The position numbers were made by a program, and so were the translations under genes. Positions 46,666 through 56,285 of a DNA stretch of 64,000 nucleotides are shown in pieces (position 1 is the first letter of the stretch; every line of letters starts with the position of its first letter). The DNA lies in assembly GCA_965196985.1 (NCBI GenBank), contig CBDALO010000143.1, positions 102,515 to 166,514 of the forward strand. The letters are read 5' to 3'. Below the pieces are notes generated by a model. That model worked only from the letters and a program-made list of their open reading frames with translations, did not search any database and was not told the origin of the DNA. Source of the stretch: 2-12-FULL-35-23 sp965196985 (GTDB lineage: Bacteria > Pseudomonadota > Gammaproteobacteria > UBA12402).

Positions 46666-47288
46666 AGTAATTTCTCTATTAACTCTTCAGCGCTATCAGA
46701 AGGATTATCACTGTGTGTAATTGCTGAAACAACTGCAATATGCTGTAACAAATTAATAGGTAACTCAGTTAACGTTTTCTTATTCAAACCGCCGATTAAC
46801 ACACAAGGTTTGGGTGATAGCAAAGCAATAATTTCTTCTAGCTCTGAAACTGCAACAGGATTACCTGCATCTAACTTAGTTGCTGTAGCAAAAACCGGCC
46901 CTATGCCAAAGTAATTAACTGGATAATCCCTACAGTGGTGCGCTTCATCAAGGCTACTAATAGATAAACCGATCACCGCCTTCTCACCTAGAATTTCTCT
47001 AGCCACTAAAGCATTCACATCGGACTGCCCTAAATGAACACCATCACCAACCTTTTGAGCTACAGCAACGCTATCATTAATAATAAAAAGCACCCCCTTT
47101 GGCAGCTGTGACTGAATATTTTGAGCAAGCTCAAATAAAGACTTTTCATCAACCTCCTTCCATCTAAGCTGATAGCAAGTTACCCCACCCTGAATCGCCA
47201 ACCTTATAGTCTTTAACAAAGGGTACCGCTGACAGTCATCCGGGCCTGCTACCAAACAAAGCTTTAGCTGATCAACTAAATCAGACAT
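46662..47288 (-). CDS. thiE: Thiamine-phosphate synthase
   Basis: 208 aa TIM-barrel protein. Motifs: YQLRWKEVDE (pyrophosphate-binding region; the common YQLRxK), FIINDSVAVAQKVGDGVHLGQSD, and IGIGPVFATATK, where the phosphate-binding GPVF is diagnostic. It couples HMP-PP and thiazole phosphate to thiamine phosphate. It overlaps thiM by 13 bp and thiD by 4 bp, indicating one transcript. Confidence 0.94.
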   Translation of the reverse strand: MSDLVDQLKLCLVAGPDDCQRYPLLKTIRLAIQGGVTCYQLRWKEVDEKSLFELAQNIQSQLPKGVLFIINDSVAVAQKVGDGVHLGQSDVNALVAREILGEKAVIGLSISSLDEAHHCRDYPVNYFGIGPVFATATKLDAGNPVAVSELEEIIALLSPKPCVLIGGLNKKTLTELPINLLQHIAVVSAITHSDNPSDSAEELIEKLL

Positions 47289-48097
47289 GACTCAACCACT
47301 TGCCAATTAGGCTCAATAAGTTCATGCTCATGCAAACGATAAAGCGCATCAAGCAACTCACTATAGAAGCTACCAGGCCCCCGCGAACTTTTCCCTGCTT
47401 GTTCTGCAGCGATACCAAATGACAGCATTGCACTCGCACTTGCCAATACCAAGTCAGGTTCTATAGCTAAAAACGCGCCTATCAGCGCACTCACCGAACA
47501 CCCCATTCCGGTAATATGGGTAAGCATTTCATCACCTTGCTGACAGCAGATGACATTGTCTCGATAACAAACCAGATCGTCTTTACCACTGACTACTACA
47601 CAACAGTTATATTGTTTAGAAAGCTGTTGGGCCATCTCTAATGCCACATAACTCCCTTCGGTGCTATCAACACCCTTAGTGCTCTGTCTTTCGCTAGCTA
47701 AGGCCATAATCTCTGAGGCATTACCATGTACCACACTAACACCTTTAGCAAGTAGCGCTTGTGCTGTTTTAGTACGTAATGTAGAAGCACCTGCACCAAC
47801 AGGGTCTAGCACGATGGGCAATTTACCCTGTAATGCAAAGCGCTGCGCGTGCTCGAGTGAAGCTATCCAGCGCTCATCTAACGTACCAATATTTAAGACT
47901 AAAGCTTGAGCTAGAAATATTAACTCTCCTAACTCATCAAGAGCATGCGCCATAATTGGTGATGAACCTGTCGCCAACAATACGTTCGCACTAGGATTCA
48001 TTGCCACCCAATTAGTTACATTAAGAACTAACGGTGTAGTAAGGCGCATTTTTTTTAGCAGTTGTGAAATACTTTGAGCAGTAAGTAAAGTTGACAT
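47276..48097 (-). CDS. thiM: Hydroxyethylthiazole kinase
   Basis: 273 aa from the ATG at 48097, which has a perfect AGGAGG 5 bp upstream; the longer frame from 48121 is less likely. Motifs: VTNWVAMNPSANVLLATGSSPIMAHA (thiazole/Mg site), PIVLDPVGAGAS and ITGMGCSVSALIGAFLA with the catalytic Cys. It phosphorylates salvaged thiazole alcohol. First gene of the operon, directly under the TPP riboswitch. Confidence 0.95.
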   Translation of the reverse strand: MSTLLTAQSISQLLKKMRLTTPLVLNVTNWVAMNPSANVLLATGSSPIMAHALDELGELIFLAQALVLNIGTLDERWIASLEHAQRFALQGKLPIVLDPVGAGASTLRTKTAQALLAKGVSVVHGNASEIMALASERQSTKGVDSTEGSYVALEMAQQLSKQYNCCVVVSGKDDLVCYRDNVICCQQGDEMLTHITGMGCSVSALIGAFLAIEPDLVLASASAMLSFGIAAEQAGKSSRGPGSFYSELLDALYRLHEHELIEPNWQVVESCLI

Positions 48098-48164
48098 CGT
48101 TCCTCCTATAAAGTTCAGCATAGGAGTACGATCGATATTGAATAGCTATCTTATTTATCATCAC

Positions 48165-48245
48165 AACTTCCTACGCTGGTACTAACCAGATCAGGTTAAA
48201 GGGTTGAGCAATTGCTCTCTCAGCCTCTAAGGGGCACCCCTGGTG
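48165..48245 (-). promoter_or_regulatory. TPP riboswitch (THI element)
   Basis: On the minus strand: GGGGTGCCCC, AGAGGCTGAGAGAGC, ACCCTTTAACCTGATCTGG, TTAGTACCAGCGTAGGAAG, i.e. the conserved CUGAGA and ACCUGAUCUGG boxes in order. It ends about 68 bp before the thiM start. When TPP is bound it would block expression of thiMED-tenA, probably by hiding the AGGAGG or by termination; no strong T-run terminator is seen, so translational control is more likely. Confidence 0.95.
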
Positions 48246-48259
48246 AATATGAACTGGCA

Positions 48260-48288
48260 AGATTATCGCGAGCATAGCTATGCGTCAA
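48260..48288 (-). promoter_or_regulatory. Promoter of the thiMED-tenA operon
   Basis: On the minus strand TTGACG (48288-48283), then GATAAT or TAATCT at 15-17 bp spacing. It lies directly upstream of the TPP riboswitch, as expected for its transcript start. Confidence 0.6.
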
Positions 48289-48386
48289 CCGCTAGTCTCT
48301 TCCAATGCAAGATGAGCCTGAAATAGCCCCCACTTTCCAATGCAAAGTGGGCCTGAAGTTGTTGCGTGATCGTTCATCCTATATGG

Positions 48387-48875
48387 ATGAATATCAATAT
48401 GAACGACATAGAATTAAACACACTTGCCCAGATTGAGCAATTTCTATCCTCATCAACCCAGCTTACCTTTGAAGCTACATTACGAGCAGAATCTTACCTA
48501 TGGGTTACGAACACATTAAAAAAATTTGCTTATTGCGGTATGTGTAAAAAGGACAAAGGATTGATTCGTGATTACCTGCAACGAATGACTGGTTACTCAC
48601 GTTCACAAATTACTAGGCTAATTGCTCAGTATCAAAAGTCAGGAAAAGTTGTTGTTAAGCAACGATCACCTAGAAATAAGTTTAGCTTAATCTATACGCA
48701 TGAGGATACTTGGTTGTTAGCTGAAACGGATCAGGTTCATCAAACGCTTAGCGGGCCTACCACAAAAAAACTTTGCGAGAGAGCCTTTCATTTGTTTGGA
48801 GATAAGCGTTATGCGCGTCTTGCTTTTATCTCAGTCTCTCATCTTTACAATCTTCGACAAACTGAAACCTACCAG
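48387..48875 (+). pseudogene. N-terminal part of an integrase-core transposase, truncated by IS256
   Basis: From ATG 48387 (MNINMNDIELNTLAQ) about 163 codons remain before IS256 copy 4; a TTG at 48366 is an alternative. The region around MTGYSRSQITRLIAQYQKSG is a helix-turn-helix, and HLFGDKRYARLAFISVSHLYNLRQT matches the pre-catalytic part of transposases with an rve domain. The catalytic domain is missing on the other side of the IS, where an unrelated MFS gene begins, so it was lost by deletion. Confidence 0.65.
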
Positions 48876-50407
48876 GCTAGTGCGCCATCCTTTCTGTAAA
48901 TTCCATTGACTTGCTGAAAATAAGCAGGCGACTCAGTCAGATTAGAAATTCCTTTTAAGGTAAACTTAACCAAAAAAAAGGAATGACAATGAGCTGCTAT
49001 AAAAATGAGAACTTAATCGAAGAAGCCATACATGTTTTAGCGATGGAGGGGTTTGAAGCTTTACCTAAGCTTGTCTCCAGGTTGATGAATGAGGCTATGT
49101 TAATAGAAAGGGAGCGCCATTTAAATGCCAGTCCTTATGAGCGAACTGGCGATAGAAACGGATATGCGAACGGCTTTAAACCAAGGTTAAATAACACAGG
49201 TCAAGGTCAGCTTGAGCTACAGATACCGCAGGTTAGAGACTCCAATGAAGCCTTCTATCCATCAGTCTTAGAGCGAGGTGTACGCTCTGATAGAGCACTT
49301 AAGCTGGCTGTCGCTGAAATGTATGTGCATGGGGTTTCCACGCGCAAAGTTGAAAAGGTGCTAAAGCAACTCTGTGGAACAGATATTTCAAGCACAGAGG
49401 TAAGCCGTTGCGCTAAATTGTTGGATGAAGATTTAAAGAAATGGCGAAATAAGCCGTTAGGAAAGATAAAATATCTTTGGCTAGATGCACGTTATGAGAA
49501 GGTGCGCACTAGCGGCACAGTACAAGACTGTGCGGTATTGATAGCCTATGGCTTTGATGAATCAACCGGCAAGAGAACAGTGCTAGGTGTTTCTGTTGCG
49601 TTATCAGAGGCTGAGGTACATTGGCGTGATTTTCTTCAGCAGTTGGTTGAGCGAGGTATACATGGTATTGAGTTGATTACTAGCGACGCTCATACTGGCC
49701 TAAAAGCCGCTAGAAGAGCTGTGTTCCCCAGTGTTCCTTGGCAACGCTGCCAATTTCATTTGCAGCAAAATGCTCAGGCTCACATACCAAAGCGCTCAAT
49801 GAAGGAACCAGTAGCTGAGGAGATTACAGCTATATTTAATGCCTCAAACATTCATGAGTCGGAAAGACTATTGGCTATGGCGGTAGATAAATATCAGCAA
49901 ACAGCACCAGAGCTTTCTTCTTGGTTGGAAGTGAATATACCGGAGGGCTTAGTAGTGATGAACTTTGACAGGCCGCATCAAAAAAGATTAAGAACCAGTA
50001 ACATAGCTGAGCGCGTAAACAGAGAGGTAAAAAGAAGGACGCATACAGTTGGAATTTTCCCTAATACTGAATCGTGCCTAAGGCTCGTATCAGCTGTTTT
50101 AGTGGAAATTGATGACCAGTGGAGCGGATCACCTAGATACTTAAGTTGAAGTGAATAATAAGGCTTCATAGGGTTTTAGGATAGATCATTCTTGTTCTTA
50201 TTAACGAGATATAATTGCTATTACCTAAAAGTTAATAATTTATTTTGAGAGGAGAAAAATTTGAGGTATAAATAATTTTTTAGATTGATTAGCATAATTA
50301 ATTTAAGATATTATGCGATGAGACAGGTACAATAGAGTGCCATTTAGAATTTTAAAGGTTTTTCTAAGTACTGAAGTTGGTTTTTACAGACAAAATAACG
50401 CTCTATC
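48876..50407 (+). mobile_element. IS256-family insertion sequence, copy 4 (1532 bp), without target duplication
   Basis: Same ends as the other copies (GCTAGTGCGCC at 48876, complement of GATAGAGCG ending at 50407). The flanks CCTACCAG and CGATAACT do not match, and a different truncated gene lies on each side. This indicates a deletion or recombination involving IS256 copies after insertion. Confidence 0.93.
48983..50149 (+). CDS. IS256-family mutator transposase, copy 4
   Basis: 388 aa, differing from the other three copies by one residue (RLNNTGQ rather than RLINTGQ, near residue 74). The DDE residues are intact. Confidence 0.95.
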   Translation: MTMSCYKNENLIEEAIHVLAMEGFEALPKLVSRLMNEAMLIERERHLNASPYERTGDRNGYANGFKPRLNNTGQGQLELQIPQVRDSNEAFYPSVLERGVRSDRALKLAVAEMYVHGVSTRKVEKVLKQLCGTDISSTEVSRCAKLLDEDLKKWRNKPLGKIKYLWLDARYEKVRTSGTVQDCAVLIAYGFDESTGKRTVLGVSVALSEAEVHWRDFLQQLVERGIHGIELITSDAHTGLKAARRAVFPSVPWQRCQFHLQQNAQAHIPKRSMKEPVAEEITAIFNASNIHESERLLAMAVDKYQQTAPELSSWLEVNIPEGLVVMNFDRPHQKRLRTSNIAERVNREVKRRTHTVGIFPNTESCLRLVSAVLVEIDDQWSGSPRYLS

Positions 50408-50867
50408 CGATAACTGGACCACCTGCTAACGCCAATCCAACATTTGCTGTCCATAGGCTGATTGCTCTACCTTTTTGGTGCTCTGGGTAAATACTAATAA
50501 GCATCGCCTGCGATACAGGCAACATAATTGCGTTACCGACCCCTCCGAAAAGCATAAAAAAGATGATTTGATTCGGTGACCGTGATAAGCCGCTACCCAA
50601 CAAGGCAACGGCTAACGTGGCATACCCAATTAAGAATATTTTTTTACGACCATAGATATCAGCTAACCTTCCTGCCAAGACCAATGACGCACAAGTTACA
50701 ATACCAAAGCCATTCATAATCCACTGCACTTGTCGTAAAGAAGCATGGAGGGAGTGGTGAATAACTGGCAAGGCCATATTGACCATGGAGAAAATCATCG
50801 CCATAACAACCATACCACAGCAAATACCAAGAATGCTTAACCGGTGAAAAGAAGAGTTAGCTGTCAT
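50408..50867 (-). pseudogene. N-terminal fragment of an MFS (DHA2-like) transporter
   Basis: About 153 codons from ATG 50867 (MTANSSFHRLS) down to the IS256 border. Five helices are present, with GRLADIYGRKKIF between helices 2 and 3 (the MFS signature) and a DHA2/EmrB-like start (VNMALPVIHHSLHASLRQVQWIM). The remaining nine or so helices are absent from the window. The start overlaps the end of the GIY-YIG gene, so the two formed an operon. Confidence 0.8.
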
Positions 50868-51144
50868 AAGCACAAAGCTCTAGTAAGTTTTCAGGGCTGT
50901 ATATTAATAGCTCTTTTTGCTTTTTTGAGAGCCGTTTAATTTGCTTTTCAAGTTTTAATGCTAAAGAAAGTTCGTCACCAACACACCAGCTTGCTGCAAC
51001 TTTAACCGGTGGAAAGGATCGTGTGTACTTACACTTAGCATTACCTTCAAGGTGCTCCTGAAAGCGACGCTCAAGATTAGTGGTATAACCTGTGTAGTAA
51101 GCCCCGTTACTACATTCTAATATATAGACAGTATATTTTTTCAC
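50857..51144 (-). CDS. GIY-YIG nuclease superfamily protein (UPF0213/YhbQ-like)
   Basis: About 95 aa from GTG 51144, with AAGG just before it; a longer frame from 51198 adds a Lys/Val-rich stretch that is probably not translated. YTVYILECSNGAYYTGYT is the GIY-YIG core, with RRFQEHLEGNAKCKYTR carrying the conserved Arg/His. Small single-domain members are of unknown role, possibly DNA repair. The downstream MFS gene overlaps its end. The upstream side borders the compound IS4 insertion. Confidence 0.88.
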   Translation of the reverse strand: MKKYTVYILECSNGAYYTGYTTNLERRFQEHLEGNAKCKYTRSFPPVKVAASWCVGDELSLALKLEKQIKRLSKKQKELLIYSPENLLELCAYDS

Positions 51145-51222
51145 CTTAAAAACCACAAACTTTATTTTAAATACCAATATTTTTAGTATTCTACACAAAA
51201 ATTTGCATGGTATAGTAATTTA

Positions 51223-51452
51223 CTGAGAACTACCCAAAATTGTTATCTCCCTACCTGAACTGAATTCGATAATTCTTTTTGTTCTTCTTGAGAAACACTA
51301 TTTTCTTTAAAAAATTGCTCTACTAAGTGATACGTTAGAAGTTTTCTAATACCCTTCGCAATAAAGTGTCGTGTCACCTTGCCCTTACCATCTCCTAATT
51401 TAGCTAGCATAATTGCGTAATCGTCATAAGCTTTTTCCTTACCTATCTCATA
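51223..51452 (-). mobile_element. Inverted 230-bp IS4 3'-end fragment
   Basis: Matches 13544-13773, i.e. the transposase 3' end and right terminus of the IS4 element, in inverse orientation to the full copy that begins at 51453. Its outer end (CTGAGAACTACCC) is bordered by TAATTTA (51216-51222), and the same TAATTTA follows the far end of the full IS4 (54317-54323). Confidence 0.9.
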
Positions 51453-51738
51453 CTGAAAACTACCCAAAATTTAAATCAGCAAAATAATGCTGAAATATTG
51501 TGTAAAAATGACTATGCTTTGTCTTTTTAACAAGACTAACGAGATGAGTATAAATGTTAAACTTCGCCGATTACGCTGCCCCTCTTTTTTCAAAATTAAC
51601 TGGGAAAGTTGTTTTAAAAAAATCTATCGACGATTGTAGGAAAGCTATTAACTGAAGGTAGTTGTAAGTTGTTCAGTTCATCAAAAGATAACAATGAGTA
51701 TAAAAAGATGATTCGTACACTTACCGGTGAAAATAAAA

Positions 51739-53125
51739 GGGTGCTGCCTCTATATAATGTAGGCTATATTGCTGCTGGCACGCCAAAATCATTGACCTTC
51801 TCCCAAAACTGATCCCATCTGCCTTTAGTCTTTACTAGTGTTCTCAAGCATAAAACGATTTTCATTCCCTTGTCTTTCCAGCGCATTCCTGATCCGCCTA
51901 ATCTTTGTTTAACAATTGTTTTACATGCTGCTTCAGTGACGCCAGAGCCAATTGGTGCATTCTGCTTAATCAAATTATGATACGACATTCGCTTTTCTTT
52001 AATATTATTTTCAAAATACGTAATTGTTCCTTCTAGCTTTTCTCTAAGCGATTTATTCAGTTTTTTATTTAGATGCTCTTTAAGCTCAGCAAGTATTCTA
52101 CCTGCCGCACCTTTCTTGTGCTTTAAGTCATGACATCTCTCTTCGAGCCAAACATCACGCTCATCTCTTTCAGATTTTTTGGTAAATACTGCCTTTGATG
52201 CTTCGCCGAGATATTCAGTTGCATGCCAAAAATCTAAAATTTGCGTATCAGTATGTTTTTTTAGAAATGGCCAATTATTTTTTGCTCCATCAGCAACGCC
52301 AATTGTTTTAGCATCAGGGTAATATTTCTTTTTCAGCTTTATTTCCTTTTCAAGCCTATTAAAGAATTCATCTTTTCCATATTCTGGTGATGCTGCAACG
52401 TAGGTTGTGTGCAGGCGTGCACCATGCTTATCATACATGGAAATAGTTCCAACCATGCTCTCTCTATAACCATCATTAACGGTGAGAACATATGCACCAT
52501 CTAAGCTAATACTTAGCATCTCAATGCCTGCATCAAGCTTTGGCTCTTCATATTCCCACTCAGCCTCTTTGGCTTGTGCAATACCGCCAACAAAATCAGT
52601 TGCCCGTTGCAAGTATGAATGTGAGATTTTACGGTTATGATTGACCTTGAGATCATCAATAACACTAGGAGCAGGTAAGTTTGAGTATTTATGTGAGATT
52701 ATTTTTGCAAATCGCGGTGTTGATCCTTGGATAATTCTAGCCTTATCTTCTAAAGGACAAAAGATCTTCCCGCCTTTAGAGGTTTGATAAACATAACGCT
52801 TAACTCGAGCAACTCCATAAGGCGTTTGGTAATTTGCTTCATCTCTACTTCGTGCTGTTAGCTTTATTTTTCCAACATGGATAGGAGAGCCATCTGCATC
52901 AAACTTACTTAAAGCTTTTTCAGTGGCTAATGTTCCAACCTCATTAAGGCCGTCAAGAATTGCATCCTCACATTCAAGCATGGATCCTTTTAGTGGAAGC
53001 TTGAGCTCAATAGTTAATTCATTATTTTCATCAGAGAGAATTCTAGCTAACATCCAAACACCATCCGTAATCAAGTTAAAGTGTATATTATGCTATATTT
53101 TCTACATTATATAAAGGCAGCACCC
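51739..53125 (-). mobile_element. ISKra4-family insertion sequence, copy 3 (1387 bp)
   Basis: GGGTGCTGCC at 51739, GGCAGCACCC ending at 53125, with 8-bp duplication AAATAAAA at 51731-51738 and 53126-53133. Confidence 0.95.
51764..53053 (-). CDS. ISKra4-family transposase, copy 3
   Basis: 429 aa from ATG 53053. It differs from the other copies at LTVNDGYRE (others LTVDDGYRE), an Asp-to-Asn change about ten residues after the first catalytic-region Asp. If that Asp matters this copy may be weak. Otherwise intact. Confidence 0.9.
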   Translation of the reverse strand: MLARILSDENNELTIELKLPLKGSMLECEDAILDGLNEVGTLATEKALSKFDADGSPIHVGKIKLTARSRDEANYQTPYGVARVKRYVYQTSKGGKIFCPLEDKARIIQGSTPRFAKIISHKYSNLPAPSVIDDLKVNHNRKISHSYLQRATDFVGGIAQAKEAEWEYEEPKLDAGIEMLSISLDGAYVLTVNDGYRESMVGTISMYDKHGARLHTTYVAASPEYGKDEFFNRLEKEIKLKKKYYPDAKTIGVADGAKNNWPFLKKHTDTQILDFWHATEYLGEASKAVFTKKSERDERDVWLEERCHDLKHKKGAAGRILAELKEHLNKKLNKSLREKLEGTITYFENNIKEKRMSYHNLIKQNAPIGSGVTEAACKTIVKQRLGGSGMRWKDKGMKIVLCLRTLVKTKGRWDQFWEKVNDFGVPAAI

Positions 53126-54322
53126 AAATAAAAGCACCGATTTAGATCCAATAAAAACAAATGATGTATTGCTAGAACAGAGCTGTGAAAAACTTTCACA
53201 CGCCAGTAAAATTGATGTTCTTCATGATCCTTCTGATATTAGAAAGCCACATAGCAAGCAAACTGAAAATCTAGGTAAAGTAAGGAGTCTGGACGGGGAT
53301 ATTATCAATGGTTACAGCACGCATAACGCAGTTGCATTAGTACCTGGTGATAAGGCTGTGCATCTACTATCGCATGTAAGCTACAGCAATAAAGACCCTA
53401 AGTTTTTAAAAGCTGAGCATATTAAGAAAATAGAGGCTGGAAAGCCATTTGAGGGAGATAAAGAGGCCAAGAGTCTTTATGAATCTGGTGATTACTTTAA
53501 TAAAAAGCTGCTGTCTATTCGTGAAATAGAAAAAATAGGAATCTGCCTAAAATCAAAGAATGAAGATGCAACCATTACCCATATTCTAGATAGAGAGTTT
53601 GATGATAATGACTATCTCTCACTAATTGATACAAACCTAGATCAAGACTTTATTATTCGCTCAAAAATAACAAGAACAATAGAAGGTAGAGGTGATGATG
53701 GTAAAAAGCTTAAGCTGATTAACGCTGATTTTGATGCTCAAGGCGAAAAGCAATTCCAAAAGTTAACAGTTGGAAAGAATTGCGTACAAGACGGAAAAAT
53801 AACTATTTATTTTGGAGAGTTTGAGAACTTCAATGCAATTAAAATCCAAATTACAGGCAGAGATGGTAGGAGAATTTTTAAGAATGACATGCTGCTATTA
53901 ACTAATAAAAAAGTAACGACTTTTGATGAGGCGTATGAGGTATACATAGCCTATCTATCTCGTGCGAAAATTGAATATGTTTTTAAATTTCTCAAGGAAG
54001 GACTAGGCTGGGAAAATATGCAGATAAAAAATTTTAAAGGGATACAAAATCTACTGGCTGTATGTTTTTATGTGGCCTCATATTTGTATGAGATAGGTAA
54101 GGAAAAAGCTTATGACGATTACGCAATTATGCTAGCTAAATTAGGAGATGGTAAGGGCAAGGTGACACGACACTTTATTGCGAAGGGTATTAGAAAACTT
54201 CTAACGTATCACTTAGTAGAGCAATTTTTTAAAGAAAATAGTGTTTCTCAAGAAGAACAAAAAGAATTATCGAATTCAGTTCAGGTAGGGAGATAACAAT
54301 TTTGGGTAGTTCTCAGTAATTT

Positions 54323-55081
54323 ATGACTTGGATACCCTGGCACCAACTACTTATCGCCTTAGCAGCAACTTTAGTTTTAGCTGCTGTGCATTTTTTTATC
54401 CCTTGGATTTACTCTACAAGGCAATCTCCATCTAAAGTCTTTAACTCCTTTGCAGGTGGTGTAGCCGTTGCGTATGTTTTTCTACATATGCTACCAGAGC
54501 TTGTTGAACAAAACGCACCCATGGGTGAACTACTTAAACACTTTCACTGGCTCTCACCCTTTGTTGAGCTAGCCATTTTTGTTACTGCGTTAGTTGGTTT
54601 TTTGCTTTATTACGGTGTTGAAATAACCGCTGAACGCGCCAAACAGCCCAATCAGACCTTAGTCTATCAGCTTCACCTAGGGATGTTCCTCATCTATAAC
54701 TTCTTGATCACCTATACCATGGCCTTACGTGTTGAGACAGGTGTTTTCTTTACTATATTATTTACTATCGCGATGCTATTACACTTTTTCTTAATTGACA
54801 AAAAGTTCAATCGACTCTACCCCAACCGATTCTCACATACCGGCCGATTTTTCTTAGTAGCTGGATTACTATTAGGCTGGGTATTTTCTGTCATCTTTGA
54901 CCCTGTTAATGTCCTTGTTGTTGCTTTAATGACTGCTTTTCTATCTGGCTCGGTATTATTAAATATTTTTAGAGAAGAGCTCCCTTCAGCAAACAAGGCA
55001 AGCTTCTCCGGATTCGTTGTTGGCGCACTATTCATCGCTGTTATTCTGCTTGGGAAAACCTATTTAAACTTTTCTCACTAA
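54323..55081 (+). CDS. Multi-pass membrane protein, ZIP-like
   Basis: 252 aa with about seven or eight helices. It has FLHMLPELVE in helix 2 and a second motif region LLNIFREELPSANKASFSGF near the C terminus; the HxxPE pattern and the paired Glu resemble ZIP metal transporters, but the match is loose. The ATG begins at the last base of the TAATTTA duplication: the compound IS4 lies exactly against the start codon and has displaced the native promoter and ribosome site. Metal transport is therefore only a suggestion, and expression in this genome doubtful. Confidence 0.55.
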   Translation: MTWIPWHQLLIALAATLVLAAVHFFIPWIYSTRQSPSKVFNSFAGGVAVAYVFLHMLPELVEQNAPMGELLKHFHWLSPFVELAIFVTALVGFLLYYGVEITAERAKQPNQTLVYQLHLGMFLIYNFLITYTMALRVETGVFFTILFTIAMLLHFFLIDKKFNRLYPNRFSHTGRFFLVAGLLLGWVFSVIFDPVNVLVVALMTAFLSGSVLLNIFREELPSANKASFSGFVVGALFIAVILLGKTYLNFSH

Positions 55082-56285
55082 TGAAACCACACACAAAAAG
55101 AACGCCTATAAGCTAAATTACTTATATTTGCTTCCTTCTAGGCATCAAGCTCGACCTCTCTACCGACTTTGGCTCCAACGATCTTATTGGTTGAAAAAAA
55201 GCCTGGCTAGAAGACGAACAAAAACTTGAGCAGCTATCACACGAAGGTTTTTCTACTCCAATATCACCAACTAAATTAGAAAATGCCTCTTGGTCAGACT
55301 CTGGTAATTGCCGTTTCACCTCTTGAAACTGGTACGGCTTCCTTTCAAATAAATACTGCAGTTTTTCCTTTTTTATCTTTGTTAGCACAACCAGCCTATC
55401 ATTTTTATTAAATAGCTTAAGAAGATTCTCAAGATGCCAGGCCCCTTTAAATAATGAAGAAAAATGTACTTCACTAATAGCCTCTATAAAATGGCAACGA
55501 TAATTAATTTCAATCTCCTTAACAAGACTCATTAACTGAAAAACATCTCTTGTTAATAAACTAATTTTTTTCTCTAAACGACAACTTTCTATAAACTTGT
55601 GCCGAGTTAAAACTGGAAGCTCTCGTAATAAACAAGCCAATTTGCCCGGCCCATCAACCATTTCCAGCAACCGAACATGACCTATTAATTCTACTGCCTC
55701 ATCCCAACTTTCGACAGAAAGTTTCGATAGGAATCGCCCTGCTTGATAACTGTTTCTTATAGCCCTTATAAATACTTCCTCACCAACGAAGCACTTAATA
55801 GCAGGCCACCTACCTACAGAAAGCAAGTTAACTAAGCAGCCAAGCTGCCATCCATTATATAAAATTTCTGAAAACTCACCCTTAACTAAGCAACTAACCC
55901 CTTGCCAACTATGTTCAGGAAGTTGATAAAGCAAACCACCTAATTTATAGCCACTATTAATAGTTCCTTTTAGATTTAACAAAGAAAACAGAGTTTCCCA
56001 ATTACCAGGTGAAATCACAGAAAGTAAGCCACCCAGCTGATAGCCATTAGCTAATAACGACACCACCTGGAACTCACAAATAACTCTATTGCATTCTTCC
56101 AAACCCCTGGCTCCAATTGATTGAGAAGCATGCCCAACTGATAACCAGTAAAGTTCATAAATAACCCTAAACCATTATAATCAAAGGTATCACTCAAAAT
56201 AGCCCAGGAACCAACGGGCAACTTCTTAAGCAACTTTCCAAAACTTAACCCATTATAAATAACCTCTGTTACACTACCAGCAAAC

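Larger units (their letters stand above)
51555..54296 (+). pseudogene. IS4-family transposase, split by ISKra4
   Basis: ATG at 51555 starts MLNFADYAAPLF; the same seven-A run and +1 frame change as in copy 1 follow. ISKra4 interrupts after the codons for TGENK. The remaining 375 codons (53169-54296) contain the whole catalytic region, including Y-R-E-K, and could be read alone from TTG 53169, but the N-terminal domain is lost. Confidence 0.85.
51453..54316 (+). mobile_element. IS4-family insertion sequence, copy 2, interrupted by ISKra4
   Basis: From CTGAAAACTACCC at 51453 to ...GGGTAGTTCTCAG at 54316. Without the ISKra4 and its duplication it is 1469 bp, identical in length to copy 1. Together with the inverted fragment 51223-51452 it forms a compound unit whose two outer ends are both the IS4 3' terminus, flanked by TAATTTA. 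Confidence 0.92.

Noticed and set aside
53169..54296. Independent functional IS4 transposase from TTG 53169
   Set aside because: It is the 3' part of the copy split by ISKra4 and lacks the N-terminal domain; a standalone role is unlikely.
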